A stretch of DNA of 64,000 bases, taken from the NCBI RefSeq assembly GCF_048128805.1, contig NC_136010.1, positions 20,030,980 to 20,094,979 on the forward strand, read 5' to 3'. Positions within the stretch are counted from its first letter, which is position 1. Every line of letters starts with the position of its first letter. The translations under genes and the position numbers were made by a program. Of this stretch, positions 44,816 to 56,422 are shown in pieces. This DNA is from Centroberyx gerrardi. Lineage: Eukaryota; Chordata; Actinopteri; Beryciformes; Berycidae. The notes under the pieces are model-generated. The model was not told where the DNA came from. It saw only the letters and a list, made by a program, of their open reading frames with translations, and searched no databases.

Positions 44816-46380
44816 ATACTGAGCAGGAGAACAGTGTTGCCTTGCTCTCTTCTTTAGACCCGATCCTGTCAGCCCCTCTAGAGCTTCATTCTCCTCGCTC
44901 TTCCTGGAACGTGCGGAGATGACCCAACGATTCTCTAGAGGACGCTGCGGGAACGTGCGACCGAAGCACCTGGCCCTCTCCTCTCTATACCTTATTGTCT
45001 TACTTCTGAAGGAGTGACTCTGTTGCCATAATGAAGCAGCATTCTCCTTGCCCTGCCGCTGTCTCTCTTAAATGGTTACGTTTTCCTCTATGTCGCTTAC
45101 GTCTCATGGAAAAGAGGTTAGAGGCGCCATGGCCAGTGTCACTGTTTCTTTGTTAGCCGAGCATCTGGTGTGCCAAAGCTCTGTGCTTCAGAATCATGAG
45201 TTTGTTGTCCCTGTTTTTTTTTTTTTTTAAAGAAAGAAAGAAAATTATTCTGACAGTACTTGACCTTCAACCTGCAATGCAGCATGGTTTCCCCTCATCC
45301 TGCTAGGCTGCCTTACTTGATCCACGTTAACCAGTCTGGAAGGAACATGGCCACACTTTGACAGCTAATGCAATCACACAGGTACAGGAAAGAAGCATGA
45401 GAAGCCTCAAAGTCAGCCATCAGGACATCAAGAGTCCTCTGTCCTCCCCAAACTGTTTGCCTGTTTGCCCTCTTGTGAGAGAAAATGAAAAGATTTTCCA
45501 GACCCCTGAACACTGTTAGGACTGTGCAGGTTCAACATATTGTCACCCATCATGGTTTTTATTCATGAATCTTGAATGACGATGAAACACTGCCTACTTA
45601 AGTGATCACAGTAGCAACACCAGCAGCCTGTCTCTGGTCCACGTGCTGTCTGTCCCCATCAGCTTATTTAGCACGTCAGTATCTCATTACTTTGGCCATT
45701 TCAAACATTCATTTTGAGTAGACAGTTGTTTTAAAAATGTTTTCATGATGAATCATGTGTTACTTTTACAGTTTTTATAATCTTTTTAACAGATGTATGT
45801 TCCTCCATCATTGTTTTTGGACATTACCACTCCCAAATACTAATACATGTAGTGGGTTGTTGGGCACACCAGAACTGCATGTGGAAAGATATAGTTAGTT
45901 TATGTTCAGTCCATTGTACTGCTTACATGAAATGGATAGCTTGGCATTTTAGATGTTGTTCATCTTTGCCTCATCTCATTATTAAAATACTTACCCATAT
46001 GCTGTCTGTCTTCTGTCTATTCCTCTTTACACTATTCTCAAAATTGGAACACTTTTGTGAAAATGTTGAGGTTTTTGCTTTATCTTAAACCTCCTCGAGC
46101 TCCTTAGGCAACTCATAACGGTGACAAATGATTTCATTTATATTTTGCGCATAGATTTCGTTTTTTGGACACTGGATATGGAGGTTTACTGTATGGATAT
46201 GGATAGCCATTTTGTTGCTATGGAAACTGCTTTTTTGACAAGGGATAATTATATAGTTAGTTCACGTCATATACTGTAAATCAGAATGTATTATGATGTA
46301 GGTTTACTTAGAAAAACAATCTGTATCATGAGATAATTTTGCACGACTGTGACTGCACATTATGAACAAAGAAGCCATTA
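44816..46380 (+). other. tfcp2: tfcp2 3' untranslated region and flank
   Basis: Noncoding. It contains a T run followed by AAAG units at 45216-45242. No strong AATAAA occurs until 46557-46562, so the exact end is unknown; TATTAAAA near 45978 is a weaker candidate. Confidence 0.4.
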
Positions 46381-47134
46381 TCACTTCATTTCCCAGCATG
46401 CGTGGCGCAGGGCATGTCTGTGATGTCACAATAAGTATATATGGCTACAGGGAAGAATTCCTTCCTCCATTGTTACATTGTAACAAACCGGGCTAGGGGC
46501 AAAGGGGGGAGAAAGGCGTCATTTTGTCTGAAAATTTTGCAACATTCTGACACCAAATAAAAGAGGCCCGTCCGCGTTCATGCAAGAAGACAGCAAGCAA
46601 AATACAGCCGATTGAACCCGCCCTTGTGAGAAAAGGATAAACGAACACAGATGTCAGCGGATTTCTCCATTGGAAGCAATTCAAGGCTCAAACCAGGAAG
46701 ATAAGACATTCGGCTGTTTACATTCATATTGTGACGATAATGATGGAAATAAATCTCAGCTAACCTATATGACGTCCTTCTTCCCACCGTCTGCCCTTTG
46801 GTTTAAATGGATAGGCATGCAACATTTAAATAGCACCCGTAGTACTAATAGACAGCTTCTATGTTTCTTACAGTGTGTAGAACAATGAGCATGGAGCCTA
46901 AGTAGCCCAATTTGCTCCGAAATAAGTGTTACAAATTGACAATCACGCAGCTTTCAGTCAGATCACTTCGGGTTACCATTGCTTCCCTGTAGTAGTCTGG
47001 ATACTGGTTTAGGGATATCGGTTTTGCAGGAAAAAAGCATCTCAGCAGGGCGTTAAAGATTCATGTGCAGCTCGCATTGGAAAAGGAAACGACCAGCGAG
47101 TTGGTTGGAATAAGGGTCCCCGTTTCTGCCCCAG
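46381..47134 (+). promoter_or_regulatory. csrnp2: csrnp2 promoter and probable noncoding first exon
   Basis: CpG-containing sequence ends at a consensus donor (GCCCCAG then GTAAGAAGG, with GT at 47135-47136). The next acceptor that opens the csrnp2 frame is at 48820-48821, giving a first intron of about 1.7 kb. Confidence 0.45.
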
Positions 47135-47329
47135 GTAAGAAGGTTTAGTATTTCATTAACCGGGCGCTTTGCCATTGTGTGTTAGCAAAATGGGATGACC
47201 TGGTATTCTGGAGAGAGAGGGCGGTCGAGCCGTAGACTGTCAGACTGATAGCCTACATCCAGCCTCCCCCAACAGTCTAGTTGTCAGTTCCTGCATCCGT
47301 TAAAGGTTTACCCAGTCATACAGATGTCA

Positions 47330-48085
47330 CATCAAAGCTAGAAGACCCCATAGGAATACTGCAGGAGATAGAAATGCCATAACGTACGCTAAAGTCACTA
47401 TAAACTCACTATTGACTACCGCAGACACACTGTAAGGCCCTATAGGAATATTACAGGAATGTTACAGTGATTTTTCATCAGGGGAATTACTGCATGCAGC
47501 CCTGAATTTGTTTTAGGAGCCGGCTGTCAAAGAAAGTTACATGTTGAGCCTAGTCACAGAATATAGCCCCGACTGGTCTGTTTGTGCTTTATGAAATACT
47601 GAAACCCAATTGGGAAATGGTCTGTCTTGGTGGTAGAGCCATGACAATATGTCTAGGAACCTAAAGGCCTGTCCTTCGTCACAGCCTCTTCTGGTATTAT
47701 ATTTAGCCTAGTTTATAACCTCGGTATTGCAAATAGCAACTTAAAAAGTGAATGGATAATGGCTCATTTGCAGCAGCTGTCCCATTTGGGAATGAAGATG
47801 CATTACTTTCAATACAAGCACCTAACGAGATAACCCAGTTGATGATTTGCCTTATACAGGTTGTTTTCTCAATAGAACCCCTTTTCAAAAGAAGAACTAT
47901 AGTAATCCTATAATACATTTAGAGGGATACTATGCAAATATTACAGCAAAAATAAAACTCCCTATGGGAATATGTTATTAATACCATAGAAGACAAAAAT
48001 ATAATAAGGTCAAAGTACTATAAACTCACTTTAGAGTACCATAGACACACTGTAATATAGTGAGTTTTTGTTAGGATTTTGTCTG
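47330..48085. repeat. Two related repeat blocks in csrnp2 intron 1
   Basis: Blocks 47340-47490 and 47925-48080 share CACTATAAACTCACT / TACTATAAACTCACT, TACC(G/A)(C/T)AGACACACTGTAA and CCCTAT(A/G)GGAATAT. Within each block motifs such as TATAGGAATA recur. They look like copies of a dispersed or locally duplicated satellite-like unit. Confidence 0.6.
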
Positions 48086-48240
48086 AACAATACCCATCTA
48101 AACTTTAAGAAAGGTAGGGGTGACAGAATACTTGCAGAATACAATGATTCATATCTATTTAAGTGCCTCCTTGTTTAACTCCTCCTGATGATGCGATTGA
48201 TCAGACTTGCCTTGAGCTTTCAAATTCTCTGTTATTGATA

Positions 48241-48271
48241 CCCCCCCCCCCCCTCCCGCCCCCCCCTCCCC
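48241..48271. repeat. Poly-C tract
   Basis: About 31 bases of C with a few T or G interruptions, in csrnp2 intron 1. Confidence 0.95.
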
Positions 48272-48834
48272 TTTGCTGTTTTGAGCAGAATTAAGAGCAA
48301 AAGACCATGAAGCCACAGAGATGATTTGCTTCAAGGCTGTTCATATAAACCGTGCTTGCCTAGTTGCCATGGTGACGTTCCCAGACTTGATGATTTCAGA
48401 GTAGGATTTCATGTGAGATGGGGGGGGAGAGAGAGGGAATGATGGGGCAGGAATACAGATGAAAGTAGACGGGGCCAAAAGCTGATGTCACCTTTTCCGT
48501 GGTGTTGAGAACTGACATTACACAGGTGCAGTCTGAAACAACCATCCTGCTGTTCTTAGGTGGCTGCAAATCCATATTTGATGTTACTGTTGCATGTTTG
48601 TAAACCGATAAATGAGGTTTTTCTCAGCTGACCCTGGTTGATGCAAATTAAGCCGTTAGTGCCACAAGTCATCGGCCACTGTCTTTCATTAGTAAAATGG
48701 AGTTTCAAGATTGCAACTCATCACATCTTTGGGTTCAGTTTTATACGCACCACGCTGGTGCCAAGTGTGCGTCCTCAGTCTTTCTCTTGCTGGAAGTGTG
48801 CTACTCTGTCTTCCCCCTCAGACACCAAGTTTCC

Positions 48835-51790
48835 ATGGAGGCAGGTTCGTCCCTCAGCCTCAAGCGAAGATATGAGGAGGTGGACAACAGCTCTCCGTTC
48901 TCTACACCTAAGGATTCTGACGATGACATTTCCAGCAGTGACAGCGCCGACAGCTGCGATAGCCTCAACCCCCCTTCCAGCACTTCATTTACACGTAAGG
49001 ATCAAAGGGAAACCGCTGACGCATACACAATCAAACCAATATACTGTAGTGGCTACTCAGAGCAAATTAGCTGCTGAAAGGAATGGTCAGAGTCTATAAA
49101 AAAAAAAAGATGATTTTATTACTCAGGTATTACATTGCAATCTCTCATCTCGCTCCACTCTCCTTTCTGCCCGTATCAGCAACCTCCATCCTCAGACAGC
49201 ACAAGCCGTCACCGGGGGGGAAGCGGGTGCGTTTTGATGTGGTGACGGTGTATTACTTCCCCCGGCGGCAGGGCTTCACCAGCGTGCCCAGCCAGGGGGG
49301 CAGCTCCCTGGGCATGGCCCGCCACCACTCCTCCATCAGACACTACACACTGGGCGAGTTCGCCCGCGAGCAGGAAAGCAGCCACCGGCACACTCTGCGC
49401 CAGCACCTGCGCCAAGAGAAGCTCAACGCCCGCAAGATGAAGGTAAGTTCACACACGTCATCCAAGAGTGTGGGATTGAGCAGTGGATTAAAAGGATGGG
49501 ATATGCAATAATAATCATAGATGAATAATAACTTGTGTTCAAAAGTACCTCTCTTTGACTCAGGTATACAATGTTTTCTCACAATTTGGTTAAGGTTGGG
49601 TTTTGGGTTTTGTCATGGTTAAATAAGAATTTTTTTTGTTGAAAATGAAAACTTCACTCACAGCAGAAACCTTCTTCTCAGAGTTGAAGGTAAATGGATC
49701 CACCTGTTCACCACCCAAACCTGCACACCCTGACTTTCCAACACGCTATTTCAATGTCAAGCTACTGCCTGTTTCAGACAAGTGAGCACTGCCTCCTGTT
49801 TCACTCGATATCATACAAAATTAGGGTGCATTACTTTTTGTAACTATAACTATGAATTTAATATGAGATCAGGCTGAAGTATAGGACAAGTGTCTGGGCA
49901 AAATTGGGCCCAATCAGCGGCCTCACTTGAAACACTGATTAGAACTCTATCTGAAAGTCCTAGTGTGTTTTTGAAGTATCAGTCTTTAGAAGGGGGATTC
50001 TTATCCAGCACTTGAGTTTTAAAATAATGAATCAGCCTCTTCGCTGTCTAACGCTCACGCTGCCATCCTCCACCTCTCCTACACAGCTGACACGGAACGG
50101 CACGGTGGAGTGCGCCCAGGCGGACCTGCTGACGCTGGAGGACGTGTCGGACGAGGACCTGGATGTGGAAGGGGTGGAGGTGGACGACTGTTTCTTCCTC
50201 CAGCCGCTGCCCACCAAGCGCCGCCGGGCCCTGCTGCGAGCCTCCGGCATCGCCCGCATAGACGCCCGGGAGAAAGCCGAGCTGCGAGCCATCCGCCTCT
50301 CGCGAGAGGAGTGCGGCTGCGACTGCCGCTTGTACTGTGACCCTCGCCACTGTGGCTGCAGCCAGGCCGGCATTAAGTGCCAGGTAATGATTGTTGGCTT
50401 GTGCATGTGCAGAAAGGAGAGATCCATTATGCATCGTACGCCTCGCTAAGTGTTTAAGGATCACACTCCCACACTCCCTTCACTGCTCACAAGAAAATCT
50501 ATTCCTTCTTTACTTTTTAATTGAAAGCCATATATGCAAGTATTTTTTCTGTATTAGACACTCTCTGCCTGCTTTCTCACTCTGTCTTCTCCTATTTGTA
50601 TACTTTAATTGTCCCCCTTGTACTGCATCATCTACCATTCTTCAGAGTTTTCCTTTTGCAGAACAGGAGGCCGTTATGTAATTGAGTCTGGCCCAGGAAA
50701 TTAATTGCAACCCCAGTTGGATTTGTGCATTAATATGCACTTTATTCTACTTTTTCCTGTAGAAATAAAATAAAACTGAAGCTGAAATCCTTATGTCCAC
50801 ATCTGCTTATTTCCCCAGGTGGACCGGATGTCCTTCCCATGTGGCTGCTCTAGGGATGGCTGTGGCAACTCAGCAGGCCGTATTGAGTTCAACCCTCTAC
50901 GTGTCCGAACTCACTACCTGCACACCATCATGAAGCTGGACCTGGAGAAGAGGAGGATGCTGGGACAGGGGGCCGGGGAACAGTATGCTGAGTCCGACCT
51001 GATATCCTCACCCTCGTCCACTTGCCCTCCTTCTCCAGACCTGTCCTCAGTAGCTGGCCTAGACTCTGAGCTGGAGGAGAGCGAGGTGCAGACAGTCGTG
51101 GAGGTTCAGGATCTCCTGGCAGAGCAGGACATTCTGGAGCGAGAGAACGAGACAGCTGTGTTGCACCTGCAGAGCGCAGAGGAGCAGGAGAGGAGGGAGA
51201 GGGAGGAGGCCGAAGGGGAGACGGTGCAGCGCGAGCTGGGCGCCGCAGCTCTCGGGGAGCAGCCTCTCTGCCTCCTGCCCAGTGCCTTGGGAGGGGAGCT
51301 GCCTGAGCAGGCAGGGGTGGAGGGGGTGGAGCAGGTCCTCCTGCAGGGACCGTTCCCCACGGGGGCCACGGTGCTCTGCATCACCGACACCCAGGAGGAG
51401 AGCCCCCCCGATCTCCTCAAAGACTCAGCCTCTCTGCTCTACTACCAGCTCAGTCCTATAGAGACTGGGGCCTTTGAGTCTCTGCGCAGGGAAGAGGAGG
51501 CTGAGCAGGAGGAGTGTACGGCCAGAGAACAAGAGGTGAGAGGAGGCGAGCGTGTGGAGAGAAAACAAGGAGGATTAGAGGAGTCTAAGGATGATAAGCA
51601 TGGAGACATCACCTGCAGGCAGAGTTTGGGCAAGTCTTCGCCTAATGTGATTCTATGCTCAGAGGAATGTGAGAAGGGAGTGGAGGAGAGGCCCTCGTGT
51701 CCCCAGCAGAGCCTCTCCGAGGAGCGGTGCCAAGGGGAGGCCTGCTTGGCCAAGGAGGGAGAAATGGATCGACTGCCTCCCGAGGTTTAG
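48835..51790 (+). CDS. csrnp2: Cysteine/serine-rich nuclear protein 2, 563 aa
   Basis: Four coding exons: 48835-48994, 49180-49442, 50087-50383 and 50819-51790 (1692 bases). The N terminus has the Ser/Asp motif [17 protein letters not shown]. Next come [20 protein letters not shown] and [18 protein letters not shown] (about residues 65-105), the acidic [18 protein letters not shown], and [16 protein letters not shown]. The cysteine-rich core is [11 protein letters not shown]...[26 protein letters not shown] (about residues 220-256), followed by [20 protein letters not shown]. These blocks define the CSRNP (AXUD1) family of nuclear transcription activators; human CSRNP2 is very similar throughout. 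The long last exon encodes an acidic, Glu/Gln-rich tail ending LPPEV, poorly conserved in the family. It lies downstream of tfcp2 on the same strand. Confidence 0.95.
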
Positions 51791-54050
51791 TACTAGCTTC
51801 TCCGCAGATGTTTTGCACAATAGCTTCATCTAAGATGAATAAATTACACATTTCACGTTTATTACTGCTATCATCAAGAATGATGTTACATGTTGCAATC
51901 TTTAGTAGTGACTGTCATTGAATTATTTGGAGAATAAGCTTGAGTATTACAATGAGGGAGGGGGAATGCTGAAAGCACACACAGATCACTCCCCAGTAGT
52001 CGTATGGAAGCAGTTACAAGGAAACATTGTAATTTTAATGGGGGTGACAATCGCGGCCTTAATGGAAAAAACCCACTTGTGTGTAGGAGTCATTTTTTGA
52101 TGAAAAACTACAGCAAGTAGTGCTTTGTTAATTTCCAGTGCAGCAAATAGAAAATGTAACGTGTGAATGCTAACATAAGCCTTTTGTCTGGTGATGTATA
52201 AAGCTATCAACACTGAACACAAATTGTTTCCTGCAGCGTGCGAGAAGCTAGTGCAGTTAGCTACAGACTGGCTCACTTTCCATTACAGCAAAAATGTGCT
52301 GTAGTCTTTCAAGCCAAATTAAGGCCACTGATAGTATCCCCCTCTGAGAATAGACCTAATAATCCTGGAAATACTTGTTTTTGTGTACTGTATATGCATT
52401 TGCAATGGGCAAGACAGAGCCAAGGTTGCTGCTTTTTTGATCTGTATGCACATTGTGAACCGAGGGCACAGAGTGTTGTGGCTCTCTGCTGCAGTGAGAC
52501 ATGAAGGTAAACCAGCTGAGAGCAGCAGACTAGCACTGGCCTTAGCTGTTACTGTGGCTCACCTTGGACTGCTCACGCAAATGCAGCTTATTTATCAAAA
52601 AGACTAGTTTACCTGTAATAGTGACCATTGCAATGCTTATGATATTACACTTCTTTCAGTAATGTGTCTTTTGTGGATTAGATACTGTTGGTTTTGAGCA
52701 AGCTGACGTCCTTGCAGTCTTTGTTTTCTTTGAATGAAAGGAAATGTTATTTCTTTCTAGCCGGTGTTGAGACTGTAATGCCATGTAGTCATTCATGTCA
52801 TGTTTATGCTGAAATGACAGAATAGATCATCCTAGTCTTGCATCTTCACCTCTTTTAATGGGTTGTACTGTAAGGAAAGAGATTATTCTGAATCAAGTCA
52901 AATTTCATATGAAGAAAATAGCATTTAAAGAGTCAAAGAAAATGACAGCCTGTGCTGTTTAAAGTAGTTATACGAAATCATGTGATGTTACTAATTTATG
53001 GAACAAACTATGACAACAATCTGAATTTGTATTTTTTATGTTTAATCTGTGTATGTTTGTGTGTGTGCGTGTCTGTGAGACTGGAGAGAATGGTGTGTGT
53101 GCATCTCTGCGTGCATGTTTATGTATTCGAGAATGGGAGACTGGGGGAGTAGGAGATATATTAGTAAGGATAGATATTTTATTCCTGAAAGGTGCTGTTG
53201 TTATAGTTTTACAATTTAGCTTTTCTTTTCTACCATCACGATAAATGTGATTTCAAGGAGACGTTTCTTGATGGCTGATATAAGAAGTAAGTGTATGTGA
53301 GAGCCTCTTGTAGGAATGCAATAGCTATTGCACTGCAAATCATTAATTGTGGTGATTATGGAATGAAGTGTTTTGTCATTGAATATGTAAATGCAATCCT
53401 ATAACATTTCCGGTCTTTAAATGTCTTTTTTATGCTATGTCTGATTAATACTGATCTACATAAGTGTGCCGACTCTTCTTACACAAAATCAATCCTTTGT
53501 TGTGTTGCCTGTTATTATGGCTGTTGCTTTCTGTAACAGCTTGCCTAACACAGGATGTGCTGCTGTGTATGAGATGTCTGATGTATTTCTTTGCCTTTTT
53601 ATTGTCTTAATATAAACCTGCTTAAGAGTTGCACCAAAGCAGTGGTTTCAAACCTAATTAAATGATGCATTCATCCACCAGAGTTTCAGAAATCAGTCTC
53701 CTATTGTTATTGTGAGGCTGTGGATTTATTGTGGTCCTCTGTGTTTGCTTGACATGCCTTGACATAGTACCATCCTTGAAGTAATGATAATTACAAGCTG
53801 CCTATTGTTGAGTCTTTGTCCTTGGCTTTCTACTAATAGACTTAGGTTTGGGACCACTGCACCAAATTAACTCCAGTACACTACGTGATTGTGTGTTTCT
53901 CTGTGTGTGAAAGGGTGTGTGATTGTGGAAAAGACTGATAAAGTTAGACTTCATATAAAAGCTGTGAGAACTACTCTCATGCTAACTGTTGCCTAAAGTG
54001 GACAAAAAGGTTTTTATACAAAAATAAAATACTCATTTCAAAAAAGATGA
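51791..54050 (+). other. csrnp2: csrnp2 3' untranslated region
   Basis: No coding exon. AATAAA at 51838-51843 is an early candidate poly(A) signal and 54023-54028 a late one, giving a short or about 2.2-kb untranslated region. Its AT-rich composition is uniform up to the second signal. Confidence 0.5.
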
Positions 54051-55773
54051 ATGTTATTGTGTGCTGTGCTTCTGCCATGAGGTGATAAATCTTGCACTCT
54101 GAACATGATCTCAGGACTTAAGGCTACAGGTTATGCTGCTATTGACTGTAATGTCTCACTCCCATGACCTTGCTTTGGCAGGATTCCCAACACACAGGGG
54201 TCACTGTAGCTCCAAGTGAGTGGGATGATATTCATATTAAATCAGTTTACAGAAACATGCTATTCAATAACCATTTTTGTGGTTTCACTGTACTCAAAGG
54301 TATATGGGAATACTATATACTGGTAGAGGAAGCTTTTACAATAGCTTCCATATACATCTATTGTCCCTGTTTCTCACTCCCTGTAGATGATACTGTTGAT
54401 ACCTTCCCTCCTACAAACCCCATAGTATTTATGCATGATGAACATTATCAGTTTGAGGGATAATTGGAAGGGGTTAGAATTTGTTTTCAAAGTATACAGA
54501 CTGAAAATATAATTTCTAATCCAAGAAATGTCTTGAATGTATACATTCTCTTTTCCTGTGTTTTAATCTGTTTGATTACTACCAAGCTTAATTGAAAAAT
54601 GATGTGATGTATGGTATTGTCCCAAGGAGTTGGTAAATCTGGTTTAGACTGTGAGTAGTTACAGTAAGGGGAGACAGAAGAGAGCAGAAAAGGAAAAGCC
54701 TTTGTTCTCACTGAGACGCTGGAGTCATGACAATGACCAATGTGTCTGCAGGGTGAAGCACAGCAGGTGACCACTAGATGGCAGTATAAATTCAGTACAT
54801 TCATGCTAAACGCAACCTGCTCTCTCTGTATCTGTGTCACATAGTGTACATTCATTCCAGCCCTCCATCTGAAATCTCCTGTTGTTTCTTGTAGAAATGA
54901 ATTGCCTGTGAAGGCAGCAGATCACTCAGCTGTAGTGGAGGTTAACCAACAAGGTTTTCCAACACAGTGTGGTCAGGATCTACGTCTCATCCAAAGCTCT
55001 CCCATATGAGTTCTAGTAACAGTGGAGATATTGACAGAGCTTACTATAGCAGGCTGGACTGACCCCTTGTTTATTTACCTGACGCACGCTGGATAAGGAG
55101 CATCTTTCATCAGACAACTCTGTATTTCACTCTCACTGTCCTCCTAGAGCAGACTAATCAAGCCCTCAGAGTGATCTGTGTCAGTAAATAAACACATTCA
55201 ATCTTTTGCACTATCTCCCCTCCACGAGCAGATACTACCCTTTTCCTTATCTCTCGTCATGTGCCTCTCACTTTTCAGTGGGTAATGGCTGATTGTGGAA
55301 GCCAAAATATTGTTTCTCCTTTCACTTGAATAGCAGGAAGTGGCTAGCTGGGTAAAGTGACACAATGTCTCCCCTCTATTCCCTGCGCGCCTCGGCCAGA
55401 AGTGGCTTCCTATGAGCGATCATTTGCCAATGTAACCCACACAGCTCTGAGGTCTGTGTTTGGGGGATCAGGATGCAGACACACTGTTTTGACATTTGTT
55501 TCCCTTCAGCTAGTGCTGCAAAGCAAACACTGGTAGCCATGTACAAATAAGAAAGTCACATCAGAGTTTGTGTGACTTTTTCAAACATAGCTATTGTCTT
55601 GCTGCTATCGTGTGTGTGACCATATTGTTAATACAGACACGTCTCATCACTAATTAGTCCAAACTAGAAATTGTCTGATTAAAATTCCCAACCTCTTCTG
55701 TGCCACTGTGTGTTTTTTTGTGTGCCATTATTCAGTTAGCCAGAGTTAGTCAGAGCATATGCATTAGGCAAGA
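54051..55773. other. Noncoding stretch, nothing recognised
   Basis: Open frames are short, with no splice-flanked conserved peptide. I see no RNA gene and no clear repeat family. Confidence 0.4.

Positions 55774-55856
<83 letters not shown>
55774..55856. repeat. (CA)n microsatellite
   Basis: About 41 perfect CA units, the longest pure microsatellite in the window. Confidence 0.99.
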
Positions 55857-55858
<2 letters not shown>

Positions 55859-56358
55859 ATGCAGATAGGAATTACCTCTGGACCTCTGGAACAATTGTGG
55901 CAGCGGTCCACATCTCTGAGAACCATGCATCATGTGTTCAGCCTTTCCGGCCGGTGTCTATCTATTGTTTAACCTCACCAATGGCCGGAAGAACTCAGCC
56001 AGGCTGATAGCGTCAGCGCTGATGATGGAGCCCATCACGACTCGCGAGCCTGTGGAAAGACTTTAAGAGGAGATTAAAAACCCATCATCATCATCAGAGG
56101 AATGTCTGGAGGCTCGACTCCCACAGCCATCACACAGCCTGACTGTGATAACCAGCGCTCTACTTATTCACAGATATACTGTACAAAATCATCCACTTTA
56201 TTCTGGGCTCTACTACTTTGCTGTTGTCAATGGACAGAGCTTTGGAGAGAGCGACTGGGCATCAGGAGCGACTTAAGTGAAGTCCAAATGGAAAGTTGCC
56301 ACACCACTCCACTCCAGTCTACCAGTCTGGAAGCACTGCTGCAGCGCCTGGAAAGAAT

Positions 56359-56360
<2 letters not shown>

Positions 56361-56418
<58 letters not shown>

Positions 56419-56422
56419 TCTC
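56361..56422. repeat. (TC)n microsatellite
   Basis: About 30 TC units with one A interruption. The Ser-Leu open frames across it are artefacts. Confidence 0.98.

Noticed and set aside
48638-49099. 153-codon plus-strand frame over the first csrnp2 coding exon
   Set aside because: It is out of phase with the conserved csrnp2 frame, which has the expected splice sites and family motifs.
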